A stretch of 64,000 bases of DNA, taken from an uncultured bacterium. Its GTDB lineage: Bacteria > Bacillota > Clostridia > Lachnospirales > Lachnospiraceae. Below are positions 1-7,838 of this stretch, one piece after another. The stretch covers positions 16,309 through 80,308 of the forward strand of contig CAMSTY010000009.1 in NCBI GenBank assembly GCA_947063875.1, read 5' to 3'. The translations under genes were made by a program, and so were the position numbers. Each line of letters begins with the position of its first letter. Position 1 is the stretch's first letter. The notes beneath the pieces were generated by a model that saw only the letters and a program-made list of their open reading frames with translations, was not told the origin of the DNA and did no database searches.

Positions 1-1
1 T

Positions 2-1135
2 GAGCCGGAAGAGATTCCGGAACCGGAGATCACCGTCAGCGGGAAGGGGTGCAGCCTGGGGGATGTCCAGTTTCGGACCGACTACGACAAGTGGAAGCCG
101 GGAAAGAAGGTGCGGGTGGAGATCACGGTGAATGCCGACGAAGGAAAGGTGTTCCCGACTTCTCTGAACCGTTCTCAATGTAAGGTGTCAGGAGCGGATT
201 TTGTTTCGGCCAAGGCGCTGGATGACGGTACGCTTCAGGTAAAGGTGGACTACAAGCCGATAACGGTTTTGGGAGACACCTCGGAGGCAGGCTGGAGTTC
301 GTCGCGCAGACGTGCGGTCTGGAAAGCCGTGGACTATGCGCCGGGATATTCCCTGGTGCTGTACGGCGACAATAAGGTGATCAAGCGGCTTACGGTGAAC
401 GGCGCGAATTCCTGCAACCTGACGGAATATATGGATGATGTGGATAAGACCTATTACTATGAGGTGAAGGCGATCCCGATCACGTCGGATGAGAAGAAAT
501 ATCTGAAAGAAGGCGCTTTTATCACTTCCTCGGACCAGGAGTTTGACGCAGACGACTGGGAAAACTGGAACAATGAAAGCAGCAGCGCCGGCGGCAGCGC
601 CAGTACCAGCAGTTCGCCCGGCAGCGGCAGCCAGGGCCCGGGCGGGACCGGCGACGGCGGCGCAATCCGGGGGAACAATTATGTTTTGCCGGATGGAAGA
701 AAGGCGGCCAATACCTGGAAGAAAGTCTCCAACCAGTGGTATTATTTTGACCAGAACGGAAACATGGCAAGAAACTGGCAGAATATCGGCGGCTTCTGGT
801 ATTATATGGACGGCAACGGCGTGATGCAGACGGGATGGGTCAATCCTTCGGGAGATTCCTGGTATTATCTCAACAATAACGGAGATATGTGCACCGGATG
901 GATTCAGCCCCGTCAGGGAGAGTGGTACTATCTGGACGCTTCCGGTTGCATGCAGCGCTACTGGGTGCAGGTGAACGGAAAGTGGTATTTTATGAATGAA
1001 AGCGGCCGGATGCAGACGGGATGGATTACGGTCAACGAAAAGAACTATTATCTGCACAGCGATGGCAGCATGGCGGCAGATACCACCGTCAGCGGCCGGA
1101 TACTGGGCGCCGACGGCGCGGAAATAAGGCAGTAA
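2..1135 (+). CDS. Surface protein with choline-binding-like cell-wall repeats (5' truncated)
   Basis: The reading frame is open from the first bases of the window, so the N-terminus and any signal peptide lie upstream. The visible 377 residues hold an unassigned region (about 1-185), a Ser/Gly/Pro-rich linker (about 187-220), then about six aromatic-rich repeats of the type WYYxDxNGxMxxGW. These are typical of choline/cell-wall-binding (CW_binding_1) repeats that attach proteins to the Gram-positive envelope. The last repeat runs to within about 30 residues of the stop. The enzymatic or adhesive function cannot be read from the visible part. A lytic transglycosylase follows 35 bp downstream, consistent with a cell-envelope neighbourhood. 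Confidence 0.8.
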   Translation, partial: EPEEIPEPEITVSGKGCSLGDVQFRTDYDKWKPGKKVRVEITVNADEGKVFPTSLNRSQCKVSGADFVSAKALDDGTLQVKVDYKPITVLGDTSEAGWSSSRRRAVWKAVDYAPGYSLVLYGDNKVIKRLTVNGANSCNLTEYMDDVDKTYYYEVKAIPITSDEKKYLKEGAFITSSDQEFDADDWENWNNESSSAGGSASTSSSPGSGSQGPGGTGDGGAIRGNNYVLPDGRKAANTWKKVSNQWYYFDQNGNMARNWQNIGGFWYYMDGNGVMQTGWVNPSGDSWYYLNNNGDMCTGWIQPRQGEWYYLDASGCMQRYWVQVNGKWYFMNESGRMQTGWITVNEKNYYLHSDGSMAADTTVSGRILGADGAEIRQ

Positions 1136-1170
1136 TATACATTTTTGTAGAAGAAAGAGGAACAGATATT

Positions 1171-2079
1171 ATGGGATTGGTAACGTCAGCAGCGGCGGTG
1201 AATACACAGGACAGGCAGAACGTATATACAGCGATGTCCCAGCCGGAGAAAACCGGCGAGAGTTTTCGGAGCGTGTATCAAAGTGTTGTCCAGGGCGCTC
1301 CGGAAAGTATGGATACGATTTTTGAGGAGGCTGCTTCCCGATACGGCGTCCCGCTCAACCTGGTCAAGGCGGTGGCAAAAGCAGAATCTGATTTTAATCC
1401 CAACGTGGTCTCCAAAGCAGGGGCGATCGGGGTGATGCAGCTGATGCCGGGGACAGCCCGTTCCTTAGGCGTGACAGACCCCTACGATGCGAGGCAGAAC
1501 ATTATGGGCGGCACAAAGTATCTGCGGGAGAATCTGGACCGGTTCGGGGGCAATGTCAGCCTGGCCCTGGCAGCCTATAATGCCGGGCCGAACAGTGTCC
1601 AGAAGTATGGCGGCATCCCCCCGTATCAGGAGACGCAGAATTATGTGAAAAAGGTCACTTCCTACATGAACGGTTCCCCGATTTATGCGGGAAAGATGGT
1701 GAGCACAAACGGCAGCAGCCTGGCAAGCCTGGGCGGTTCCTACGGTTTGACGTCGGATCAGATCCTGAGCCTTTATGGAACTTCGGCAGGCAGTGTGGGA
1801 GGCCTTTACGGGACTTCGGCAAACAGCCTTTACGGCCTTGCTTCCGGCAGTTCTTACAATTCGCAGCTGGGGGGTTTTTATGGGACTTCCTATAATCAGC
1901 TGGCGGGGCTTTACGGGATGTCGTCGGGCAGCACGGATGCCCTGGGGCTGATGGGAACCGTATCCGAAGACGGGGATACCATAACTATAGATAAGGCAAG
2001 TTATGCCAGCCTGATTCAGATCCTGCGCCTGCAGATGATGATGAATGCCAGCAGAGAGGTAGGCACGATTACATTATAG
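1171..2079 (+). CDS. Lytic transglycosylase (SLT domain) with Gly/Ser/Tyr-rich tail
   Basis: Soluble-lytic-transglycosylase (goose lysozyme-like) fold that would cleave peptidoglycan between MurNAc and GlcNAc. The SLT signature is clear: catalytic-Glu motif AESDFNP, then GAIGVMQLMPGTA, and AYNAGP near the end of the domain (about residues 45-155). The start is ATG 1171, preceded by a purine-rich site at 1151-1160; the frame is open further upstream, but that part overlaps the previous gene. No clear signal peptide follows this start, so export may use the flagellar or another route. The C-terminal 100 residues are low complexity with recurring LYGTS-like units. Given the nearby flagellin genes, a role in wall remodelling for flagellum assembly is possible but is inference. 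Confidence 0.85.
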   Translation: MGLVTSAAAVNTQDRQNVYTAMSQPEKTGESFRSVYQSVVQGAPESMDTIFEEAASRYGVPLNLVKAVAKAESDFNPNVVSKAGAIGVMQLMPGTARSLGVTDPYDARQNIMGGTKYLRENLDRFGGNVSLALAAYNAGPNSVQKYGGIPPYQETQNYVKKVTSYMNGSPIYAGKMVSTNGSSLASLGGSYGLTSDQILSLYGTSAGSVGGLYGTSANSLYGLASGSSYNSQLGGFYGTSYNQLAGLYGMSSGSTDALGLMGTVSEDGDTITIDKASYASLIQILRLQMMMNASREVGTITL

Positions 2080-2095
2080 GGGGTAAGCATACAAG

Positions 2096-2719
2096 ATGAA
2101 ATTGAAGGATTGTGACAGCTGTCTGGTATACGGGACAGATAATAAGCCGCTGTCCAAAGCCCGGGTGGAACTCGACGGCATCAAAACGATTCGCTTGTTT
2201 TTTCCGAATCGCAATCTGCGTAGTATCCGGGTGAAGACGATTGTGGATTTCTATGACCGATCAAACGGGGTGGTCAGAAGCCGCTGCGAACTGGTGATCC
2301 AGAGGAATGACACGGCCAGCCGGCAGAAGGAGCCGTGGATGGCGGACTGTGATATGCTTGAGATCTACGAAGTGTATCAGAGGCAGAAGGATCTGCGGAT
2401 TGATGTGGATATGCGGACGGAATTTGTGACAGAAAAAGGATGGTTTTTCCGGGGGAGAATCCAGAATATCAGTGCGGGAGGGATCTTTTTGGTCACGCCT
2501 CAGGTGCTCAAAAAGAATGAACGGTTTTCTTTTAAGGGTTATTTTGGGCGGGAACAGTATGAGGTTGAGGCAAAGGTGCTGCGGGTTTCCGGGCTGGTGG
2601 GGGGAGAGTTTGGCTATGGCTGCCAGTTTGTAGGGATTCCGGCAGATACGGAGGCGGCAATCCGGAAGTTTGTTTTTGCAGAGCAGGTAAAAAAACAGAA
2701 CAGTAAGGGAAGAGAATGA
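2096..2719 (+). CDS. PilZ-domain (YcgR-like) c-di-GMP receptor protein
   Basis: A 207-residue protein with a YcgR-like N-terminal half and a C-terminal PilZ domain (about residues 100-200). The second PilZ motif is present as NISAGGIFL (D/NxSxxG class). The first motif reads YQRQKDLR, where the usual first Arg of RxxxR appears to be Gln, so nucleotide affinity could be altered. In the family, c-di-GMP binding slows flagellar rotation or modulates surface behaviour. It starts 16 bp after the transglycosylase, after a GGGGGTAAG ribosome binding site, and is followed 1 bp later by a glycosyltransferase gene, suggesting one transcript. The neighbouring flagellins fit a motility role. Confidence 0.8.
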   Translation: MKLKDCDSCLVYGTDNKPLSKARVELDGIKTIRLFFPNRNLRSIRVKTIVDFYDRSNGVVRSRCELVIQRNDTASRQKEPWMADCDMLEIYEVYQRQKDLRIDVDMRTEFVTEKGWFFRGRIQNISAGGIFLVTPQVLKKNERFSFKGYFGREQYEVEAKVLRVSGLVGGEFGYGCQFVGIPADTEAAIRKFVFAEQVKKQNSKGRE

Positions 2720-2720
2720 C

Positions 2721-3800
2721 GTGAAAATAAATCTGGTAATGATTGTGAAGAATGAAGAGAGATCTCTGGAGCGCTGTCTGCGCACGGTAGATAATCTGGT
2801 GGACGAAGTGATTGTGGTGGATACCGGGTCCACAGATAAGACCGTGGAGATCGCCGAAGAGATGGGGGCAAAGGTGTTCTCCTTTACCTGGGTGAATGAT
2901 TTTTCCGCCGCCCGCAATTATGCGCTGGAGCAGTCGGATGCGGACTGGAATCTGGTATTGGATGGGGACGAATATCTCAGGGCAGTCACCAGGGATAAGC
3001 TGGAGGAGATCGTTCAGGCAAGAGAAGGAATGTGGCTGGGGTGCATCACGAGATACGATTCTTTCCGCAACGAGGAAGGCATCAGTGTGAGCACGGCGAT
3101 CCTTCCCCGTCTGCTTCCGAAAGGGGTGCATTATGAGGGGAAGATCCATGAGCAGCCGGCGGGCGATTACCCCTGCTATGCGATTCCCCTTCAGGCAGAT
3201 CATGACGGATATCTCTATACGGATAAGGGGGAGAGGAACCTGCCGTATCTGGAACAGGCAGTAGCCGAGCATCCAGGCGACGGTTATTATGTATTCCAGC
3301 TGGCGTCCACATTGCGCAATCTGAAGCGTTACGAGGAGAGTTTGCCCTATTTCCGGGAGTTTTACCGTCTGACTGGCAAGGAGGACAGCTACCGGGCAGG
3401 AGGCGTCGTACTCTATCTCTATACCTTGCTGGACCTGGTGACGCCGAAGCATCTGGATGAGGCGGCGGATATCATAGAGAAGGAGGAGGCTGCACTTGGC
3501 GGCTGGTCGGATTTCTGCTTTGTATGCGGGCTTTTCTATATGAAGCGGGTTCTGTCAGATGTGGGCCGTTATGTCGATTTGCTTCCCAATATTGAGAAGA
3601 GTTACCTGCGCTGCCTGGAACTGGGAGAGCAGCCGGAGGCAGGCGGCGTCGTGGGGACCGGCTCCTTCCGTGCGGCTTATAATCTGGGAGCCTGGTACGA
3701 GGTGTCCGGCCAGATGGACCGCGCGGCCCGTTCCTATCTGATGTCGGCAAAGGATGGCTTTGCACCGGCAGTGAAACGTTTAAAACGCGGATGGAATTAG
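2721..3800 (+). CDS. GT2-family glycosyltransferase with C-terminal TPR-like helices
   Basis: The N-terminal GT-A domain (about residues 1-200) starts with MIVKNEERSLERCL and contains VDTGSTDKTVEIAEEMGA and the DxD-like motif LDGDEYL, the nucleotide-sugar/metal site. The C-terminal 150 residues look like helical tetratricopeptide repeats, a common architecture for Clostridia enzymes that glycosylate proteins. The start is GTG 2721, 1 bp after the PilZ stop, with AAGGGAAGAG upstream. Two longer relatives lie just downstream of the flagellins (6477 and 7835), which suggests a flagellin-modifying role. The sugar donor is unknown. Confidence 0.82.
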   Translation: MKINLVMIVKNEERSLERCLRTVDNLVDEVIVVDTGSTDKTVEIAEEMGAKVFSFTWVNDFSAARNYALEQSDADWNLVLDGDEYLRAVTRDKLEEIVQAREGMWLGCITRYDSFRNEEGISVSTAILPRLLPKGVHYEGKIHEQPAGDYPCYAIPLQADHDGYLYTDKGERNLPYLEQAVAEHPGDGYYVFQLASTLRNLKRYEESLPYFREFYRLTGKEDSYRAGGVVLYLYTLLDLVTPKHLDEAADIIEKEEAALGGWSDFCFVCGLFYMKRVLSDVGRYVDLLPNIEKSYLRCLELGEQPEAGGVVGTGSFRAAYNLGAWYEVSGQMDRAARSYLMSAKDGFAPAVKRLKRGWN

Positions 3801-3819
3801 AGAATACGAGAGAAAAGAA

Positions 3820-3866
3820 AGCGGCAGCTTGCGCGTCGGATCGGAGATGCGCTGCTGCTGTTTTTT
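3820..3866 (+). terminator. Rho-independent terminator after the PilZ-glycosyltransferase genes
   Basis: AGCGGCAGC (3820-3828) pairs with GCTGCTGCT (3851-3859), allowing one G-U pair, and GCGC pairs further in; a run of six T follows at 3861-3866. Confidence 0.75.
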
Positions 3867-3883
3867 ATATGGCATATGTGTGG

Positions 3884-3940
3884 AAAAGAATGCCTGGGGG
3901 AAAGAATGCCTGAGGAAAAGAAAGAATGCCTGAGGAAAAG
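3884..3940 (+). repeat. Purine-rich tandem repeat, 20-bp unit
   Basis: Two perfect 20-bp units lie at 3901-3920 and 3921-3940 (core AAAGAATGCCTGAGG), preceded by a partial, slightly diverged copy at about 3884-3898. They sit between the terminator and the flagellin promoter. No function is evident; slipped-strand duplication is the simplest origin. Confidence 0.9.
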
Positions 3941-3990
3941 AAAATGTGAGAAAAACGTGAAATCTGAAAAAAGTCGCGAGATTCGCTTAT

Positions 3991-4014
3991 TAAAGCCGGA
4001 AATCCTGCCGATAT
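3991..4014 (+). promoter_or_regulatory. Sigma-28-like flagellar promoter of the first flagellin gene
   Basis: An exact GCCGATAT -10 element lies at 4007-4014, about 90 bp before the flagellin ATG. TAAA occurs at 3991-3994, but only 12 bp before it; the usual spacing is about 15, so the -35 assignment is uncertain. Confidence 0.5.
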
Positions 4015-4104
4015 TATAATCAACAGATAGAAGTAAAAAGAAAGCGGTTCCTAAACGGCGGAACTGTCAGATAAAACCGTATTGGTGGAAGGTGGTTAGA
4101 AAAT

Positions 4105-4959
4105 ATGGTTATACAGAACAACATTGCAGGCTTCAATGCTTCCAGGAACAAAGGGATTACAGAAGGTAAGATGAGAAAGTCTCTGGAGAAGCTTTCTTCC
4201 GGATACCGCATCAACCGCGCAGGCGATGATGCTGCCGGACTGGCGATCTCAGAGTGGATGAGGAATCAGATTACAGCATTAGATCAGGCTATGCGGAATG
4301 TGAATGACGGGATCAGTATGACCTCCACCGGCGACGGTGCGCTGATGGAAGTGCATTCCATGCTGGAGCGGCTGAAGACGCTGGCGATCCAGTCTGCGAA
4401 CGGCACTTATACGACACTGGCGCGGGAGAATCTGGATGCGGAGCGGATGCAGCTTCTGGACGAGATCGACCGGATCGGGGAGATGTCGGATTTTGATGAG
4501 ATTCCCCTGTTTGATGCGGCGAAGGAGAAGCCGGGCGGTGCGCCGTTCGCCCCCCCGGAACAGAAGGACGAGATTACGCTTCAGATTGGGGCCTCTATGA
4601 AAGAGACTCTGGATGTGCCCCGCTATTATATGAGCAGCAATGCGCTGCTGCTGAATGAGACGGATTTCACCAGCCTGGACGAGGCGAATAAGTCAGTGAC
4701 GATTATTGACAATGCGATCGAGGCGGTGGCGGATATCCGGGCGGACTTCGGCGCCGCGCAGAACCATCTGGAGCATACGCACAATAACCTGAGCGTTACC
4801 TCGGAGAATATGACGGCGGCCGAGAGCCAGATCCGGGATACCAATATCGCGGAGGAGTTTACCCTGTTTACCAAGGACAATATCGTGTTCCAGGCTTCCA
4901 ATTCCATGGTGGCGCAGGCGAACTCGATTCCGGGTGCGATTTTGCAGCTATTGCAATAA
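4105..4959 (+). CDS. Flagellin paralogue, divergent and short
   Basis: A 284-residue flagellin. The conserved N-terminal D0/D1 region reads MVIQNNIAGFNASRN and later SSGYRINRAGDDAAGLAIS; the conserved C-terminus includes TSENMTAAESQIRDTNIAEE and ends in GAILQLLQ. The central region (about 140-190) is short and acidic/proline-containing, so surface-exposed D2/D3 domains are essentially absent. ATG 4105 follows GGAAGGTGG (4087-4095). It differs markedly from the 353-residue flagellin 270 bp downstream: its codon use is GC-richer and it replaces conserved positions (for example WMRNQ for SMRSQ). It may be a minor filament subunit or a specialised export/cap-proximal flagellin; being a diverging redundant copy is the alternative. 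Confidence 0.9.
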   Translation: MVIQNNIAGFNASRNKGITEGKMRKSLEKLSSGYRINRAGDDAAGLAISEWMRNQITALDQAMRNVNDGISMTSTGDGALMEVHSMLERLKTLAIQSANGTYTTLARENLDAERMQLLDEIDRIGEMSDFDEIPLFDAAKEKPGGAPFAPPEQKDEITLQIGASMKETLDVPRYYMSSNALLLNETDFTSLDEANKSVTIIDNAIEAVADIRADFGAAQNHLEHTHNNLSVTSENMTAAESQIRDTNIAEEFTLFTKDNIVFQASNSMVAQANSIPGAILQLLQ

Positions 4960-5003
4960 AGGCGTGGTCAGCAGGCAGCAGGACATAATTGATGGAAGAT
5001 TGG

Positions 5004-5045
5004 CCGGTCAGATGTACTTAAGAGTTATGTCTGACCGGTTTTTAT
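5004..5045 (+). terminator. Rho-independent terminator after the first flagellin
   Basis: CCGGTCAGA (5004-5012) and TCTGACCGG (5030-5038) form a perfect stem followed by TTTTTATT. Confidence 0.88.
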
Positions 5046-5067
5046 TGAAAATTTTTCAAAAATCCCT

Positions 5068-5093
5068 TATACTTTTCCGCAAAACGACGATAT
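5068..5093 (+). promoter_or_regulatory. Sigma-28-like promoter of the major flagellin gene
   Basis: TATACTTT (5068-5075), 10 bp spacer, GACGATAT (5086-5093). This matches the flagellar consensus TAAAGTTT-N11-GCCGATAA/T at most positions. It leaves an untranslated leader of about 130 nt before the flagellin start. Confidence 0.6.
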
Positions 5094-5229
5094 ATAAAAT
5101 TGTAAAATGAATGATTTTAGTAAAATCAAAAATTTACAAGACTCTCCGGTGCAAGGGCCCGCGCGGGAGGGGAGATCTGAGGACAGGGAAGTTCTCAAAA
5201 GCAGTGATCATGGATAGGAGGAACGATTT

Positions 5230-6291
5230 ATGATTATTCAACACAACATAGCAGCGATTAACTCTTACAGAAACTTAGGCATCAACCAGAGCGGATTGAA
5301 CAAGAACTTAGAGAAGCTGTCATCCGGTTACAAGATCAACCGTGCAGGCGATGACGCAGCAGGTCTGGCTATTTCCGAGAGCATGAGATCTCAGATCAAT
5401 GGCCTGAACCAGGCAGCTAAGAACGCACAGGATGCTATCGGACTGATCCAGACGGCTGAAGGTGCTCTGACCGAGGTTCACTCCATGTTGCAGCGTCTTA
5501 CCACCCTGGCTTCCCAGTCTGCAAACGGTACCTATAATACCGTGGCAAGAGGAAACCTGCAGAGCGAGGTTGAGGAACTGCTGAAGGAAATCGACCGTAT
5601 CGCGAACAACACCGACTTCAACGGCATTAAGCCTCTGGCGGCTACCAACGGCGCAGGCAAGATGACTTTCCAGATTGGTCCGAGTTCTGCTGAGACCATC
5701 ACCGTGAACAGCCAGGCTATGACGGCTAGCGGTATCCAGGCTGCTATTTGGGCGGATGTAGCAGAGAGAGGCGCTACTGGTAGCTATAAAGTTGGTAATA
5801 ATGCTGCTACAGGTACCAATGCGTTTACATTGACAGGTTCAGAGAAAAAAGATTACATCAAAGACGATGGAACGATTGGTGATAAGTATATAGCTGATAT
5901 CGCCACTGCTGAGGGGACAAAATTGAACAACCCGAAGGGCACAGGCATGAACAGCGCTAAAGTTGCATCTGCCCTGCTGCCGACCATGAACATCTCCGGC
6001 ACCAGTACCGTAGTTGCTAACGCAGCCATCGACACCATCAACGCAGCCATCAACGCAGTATCCAGCTACCGTGCAAAACTCGGTGCTGCTCAGAACAGAC
6101 TTGAGCATACCGTGAACAACCTGAAAGTTACTTCCGAGAACATCACCTCTGCTGAGAGCCGTATCCGTGATACCGATATGGCCGATGAGATTACGGCGTT
6201 CACGAAGAACAACATTCTTCTGCAGGCTTCCCAGTCCATGCTGGCGCAGTCCAACTCCGTACCGCAGAGCATCCTGAGCCTGTTGCAGTAA
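5230..6291 (+). CDS. hag: Major flagellin
   Basis: A 353-residue flagellin forming the filament. The N-terminal D0/D1 region starts MIIQHNIAAINSYRNLGIN and contains KLSSGYKINRAGDDAAGLAIS. The C-terminal D1/D0 region contains ITSAESRIRDTDMADE and ends in QSILSLLQ. The central region (about residues 140-270) is variable and Gly/Thr/Ala/Ser-rich, giving many hydroxyl side chains for O-glycosylation. ATG 5230 follows a GGAGG site at 5217-5221. The ends of the gene use a codon set typical of very highly expressed genes, while the stretch near 5770-5930 is more AT-rich, as if the variable domain had been exchanged. It has its own promoter and terminator, and two glycosyltransferase genes follow. 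Confidence 0.95.
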   Translation: MIIQHNIAAINSYRNLGINQSGLNKNLEKLSSGYKINRAGDDAAGLAISESMRSQINGLNQAAKNAQDAIGLIQTAEGALTEVHSMLQRLTTLASQSANGTYNTVARGNLQSEVEELLKEIDRIANNTDFNGIKPLAATNGAGKMTFQIGPSSAETITVNSQAMTASGIQAAIWADVAERGATGSYKVGNNAATGTNAFTLTGSEKKDYIKDDGTIGDKYIADIATAEGTKLNNPKGTGMNSAKVASALLPTMNISGTSTVVANAAIDTINAAINAVSSYRAKLGAAQNRLEHTVNNLKVTSENITSAESRIRDTDMADEITAFTKNNILLQASQSMLAQSNSVPQSILSLLQ

Positions 6292-6406
6292 TAGCGGCTT
6301 AGATCAGTTGTGTTTGATTTCCGGCTTTGACCGGATGATAAGTAGTAAGATCGGACGCTCCGGCAGATACGTGATCGGCGGATACTGCCGGAGTTCACGG
6401 AAAAGT

Positions 6407-6451
6407 AAAAAGCCATTTTTTCAGCCAGAAAGCCGGAAAATGGCTTTTTCT
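6407..6451 (+). terminator. Rho-independent terminator after the major flagellin
   Basis: AAAAAGCCATTTT (6407-6419) and AAAATGGCTTTTT (6437-6449) form a long A/T-flanked stem. A second hairpin, CTCCGGCAG/CTGCCGGAG, lies just upstream (6358-6366 with 6385-6393). The terminator ends only about 15 nt before the ribosome binding site of the next gene, so expression of that gene needs read-through or a promoter within this interval. Confidence 0.85.
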
Positions 6452-6476
6452 ATTGCGAACCAGAAGGAGGATCTGT

Positions 6477-7838
6477 ATGAAGGCAGGAAAGCGTGTGCGG
6501 ATATCTCAGTGCATGATTGTGAAAAATGAAGAGAAGAATATAGAACGTGCCCTTTCCTGGGGCAGATCCCTGATGTGGGAGCAGATTGTGGTGGACACAG
6601 GCTCCACGGACAGGACGGTGGAACTGGCAGAAAAGCTGGGGGCAAAGGTGTTCTCTTTCCCTTGGATCGATGATTTCTCCGCCGCCAAGAATTTTGCGAT
6701 CGAGCAGGCGCAGGGCGACTGGATCGCCTTTCTGGATGCGGACGAATATATGACGCCGGAGGATGCGGCAAAGCTTTCCCAGGTTCTGAACGAGCAGGAG
6801 GAGAAGCGTTTTGACGGCATCTCCACCGGCTGGCAGCAGCTGGATGACGAGGGCCGGATCTTCGCCTCCGGGACCCAGATCCGCTTCTTCCGCAATCAGC
6901 CGGATATCCGCTACCGAAGACGGATTCATGAGCAGCTGGAGTCGAAAACCGGCAGGGAACTGAAGATCGGGGATGTGGTGGCTTCGCTTTCGATCTTCCA
7001 CACCGGCTATCAGGGCCTGGCCGGGAAGGCGAAGAGCAGCAGAAACAGAAGGCTGATCCTGGAAGAACTGGAAGAAAATCCTCAGGATTATGAGATGATG
7101 GGTTATCTGGGGGATGAATGCCTGGGAGACGGGGAACAGGCAGAGGCACAGCAGTGGTACCGCCGTGCGGTCAAGGCGATGCCCTCCCGGCTTCCGGAGT
7201 CGGACCAGCGCAGCGCAGTGACCTATTCCCGCCTGCTGCTGATTCTGACGGAGCAGGAGCAGGCTTCCGGGAAGGATGTGGAAGAGGTTTACCGCCAGGC
7301 CGTGAAGCATTTGCCCAAGGAGGCGGATTTTGACTATATTGCGGGACGGTTTTACGTATCTTGCGGGCAGGCAAAGGAGGCCGTTTCCTGCCTGGAGAGA
7401 GCGTTGGAAAAGCTGAATGCTTTTGGGTGTTCCAACCGTGCGCTGATTCTGGCCGCCAATGTAATGGATGCCTATGAACTGCTGGTGCGCTGCACCTATG
7501 AGGCAGGAGAACTGCAGAAATGTGTGACTTACGCGGTGGCGTATCTGCAGTATGACCGTTATGGCATAGCGGTATTGTCCCGTCTTTTGCTGACGCTTGC
7601 GCCGGGGGAAGCGGCGCCGGGACAGGAGGAAGGCAGGCGGGTTCTGGGGTTTTTTTCCGGATTGTATGATTTTGCCTCCTGTAAGGACAAATTGTTTTTG
7701 ATCCGGACTGCGCAGCGGGCCGGATGCAGCGGTTTTGGAGACTATGCCGCTGCCAAGCTTCTGACGGCGCAGGAGAGGGAAAGCCTTAGGGAATCAGAGG
7801 CGGCACAGAGCAGACAAAGAGAGGAGACGGGATTATGA
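6477..7838 (+). CDS. GT2-family glycosyltransferase with TPR region, probable flagellin glycosyltransferase
   Basis: A 453-residue protein. The N-terminal GT-A domain has SQCMIVKNEEKNIERAL, VDTGSTDRTVELAEKLGA, FPWIDDFSAAKNFA and the DxD motif LDADEYM. The C-terminal half (about 215-440) is helical and TPR-like (GYLGDECL, AGRFYVSCGQAKEAVSCLERAL). ATG 6477 is chosen because AGGAGG ends 6 nt before it. It is a close paralogue of the next gene, which it overlaps by 4 nt (ATGA), so the two are translationally coupled. Placement directly after the major flagellin supports O-glycosylation of flagellin; donor sugar and sites cannot be read. Confidence 0.85.
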   Translation: MKAGKRVRISQCMIVKNEEKNIERALSWGRSLMWEQIVVDTGSTDRTVELAEKLGAKVFSFPWIDDFSAAKNFAIEQAQGDWIAFLDADEYMTPEDAAKLSQVLNEQEEKRFDGISTGWQQLDDEGRIFASGTQIRFFRNQPDIRYRRRIHEQLESKTGRELKIGDVVASLSIFHTGYQGLAGKAKSSRNRRLILEELEENPQDYEMMGYLGDECLGDGEQAEAQQWYRRAVKAMPSRLPESDQRSAVTYSRLLLILTEQEQASGKDVEEVYRQAVKHLPKEADFDYIAGRFYVSCGQAKEAVSCLERALEKLNAFGCSNRALILAANVMDAYELLVRCTYEAGELQKCVTYAVAYLQYDRYGIAVLSRLLLTLAPGEAAPGQEEGRRVLGFFSGLYDFASCKDKLFLIRTAQRAGCSGFGDYAAAKLLTAQERESLRESEAAQSRQREETGL

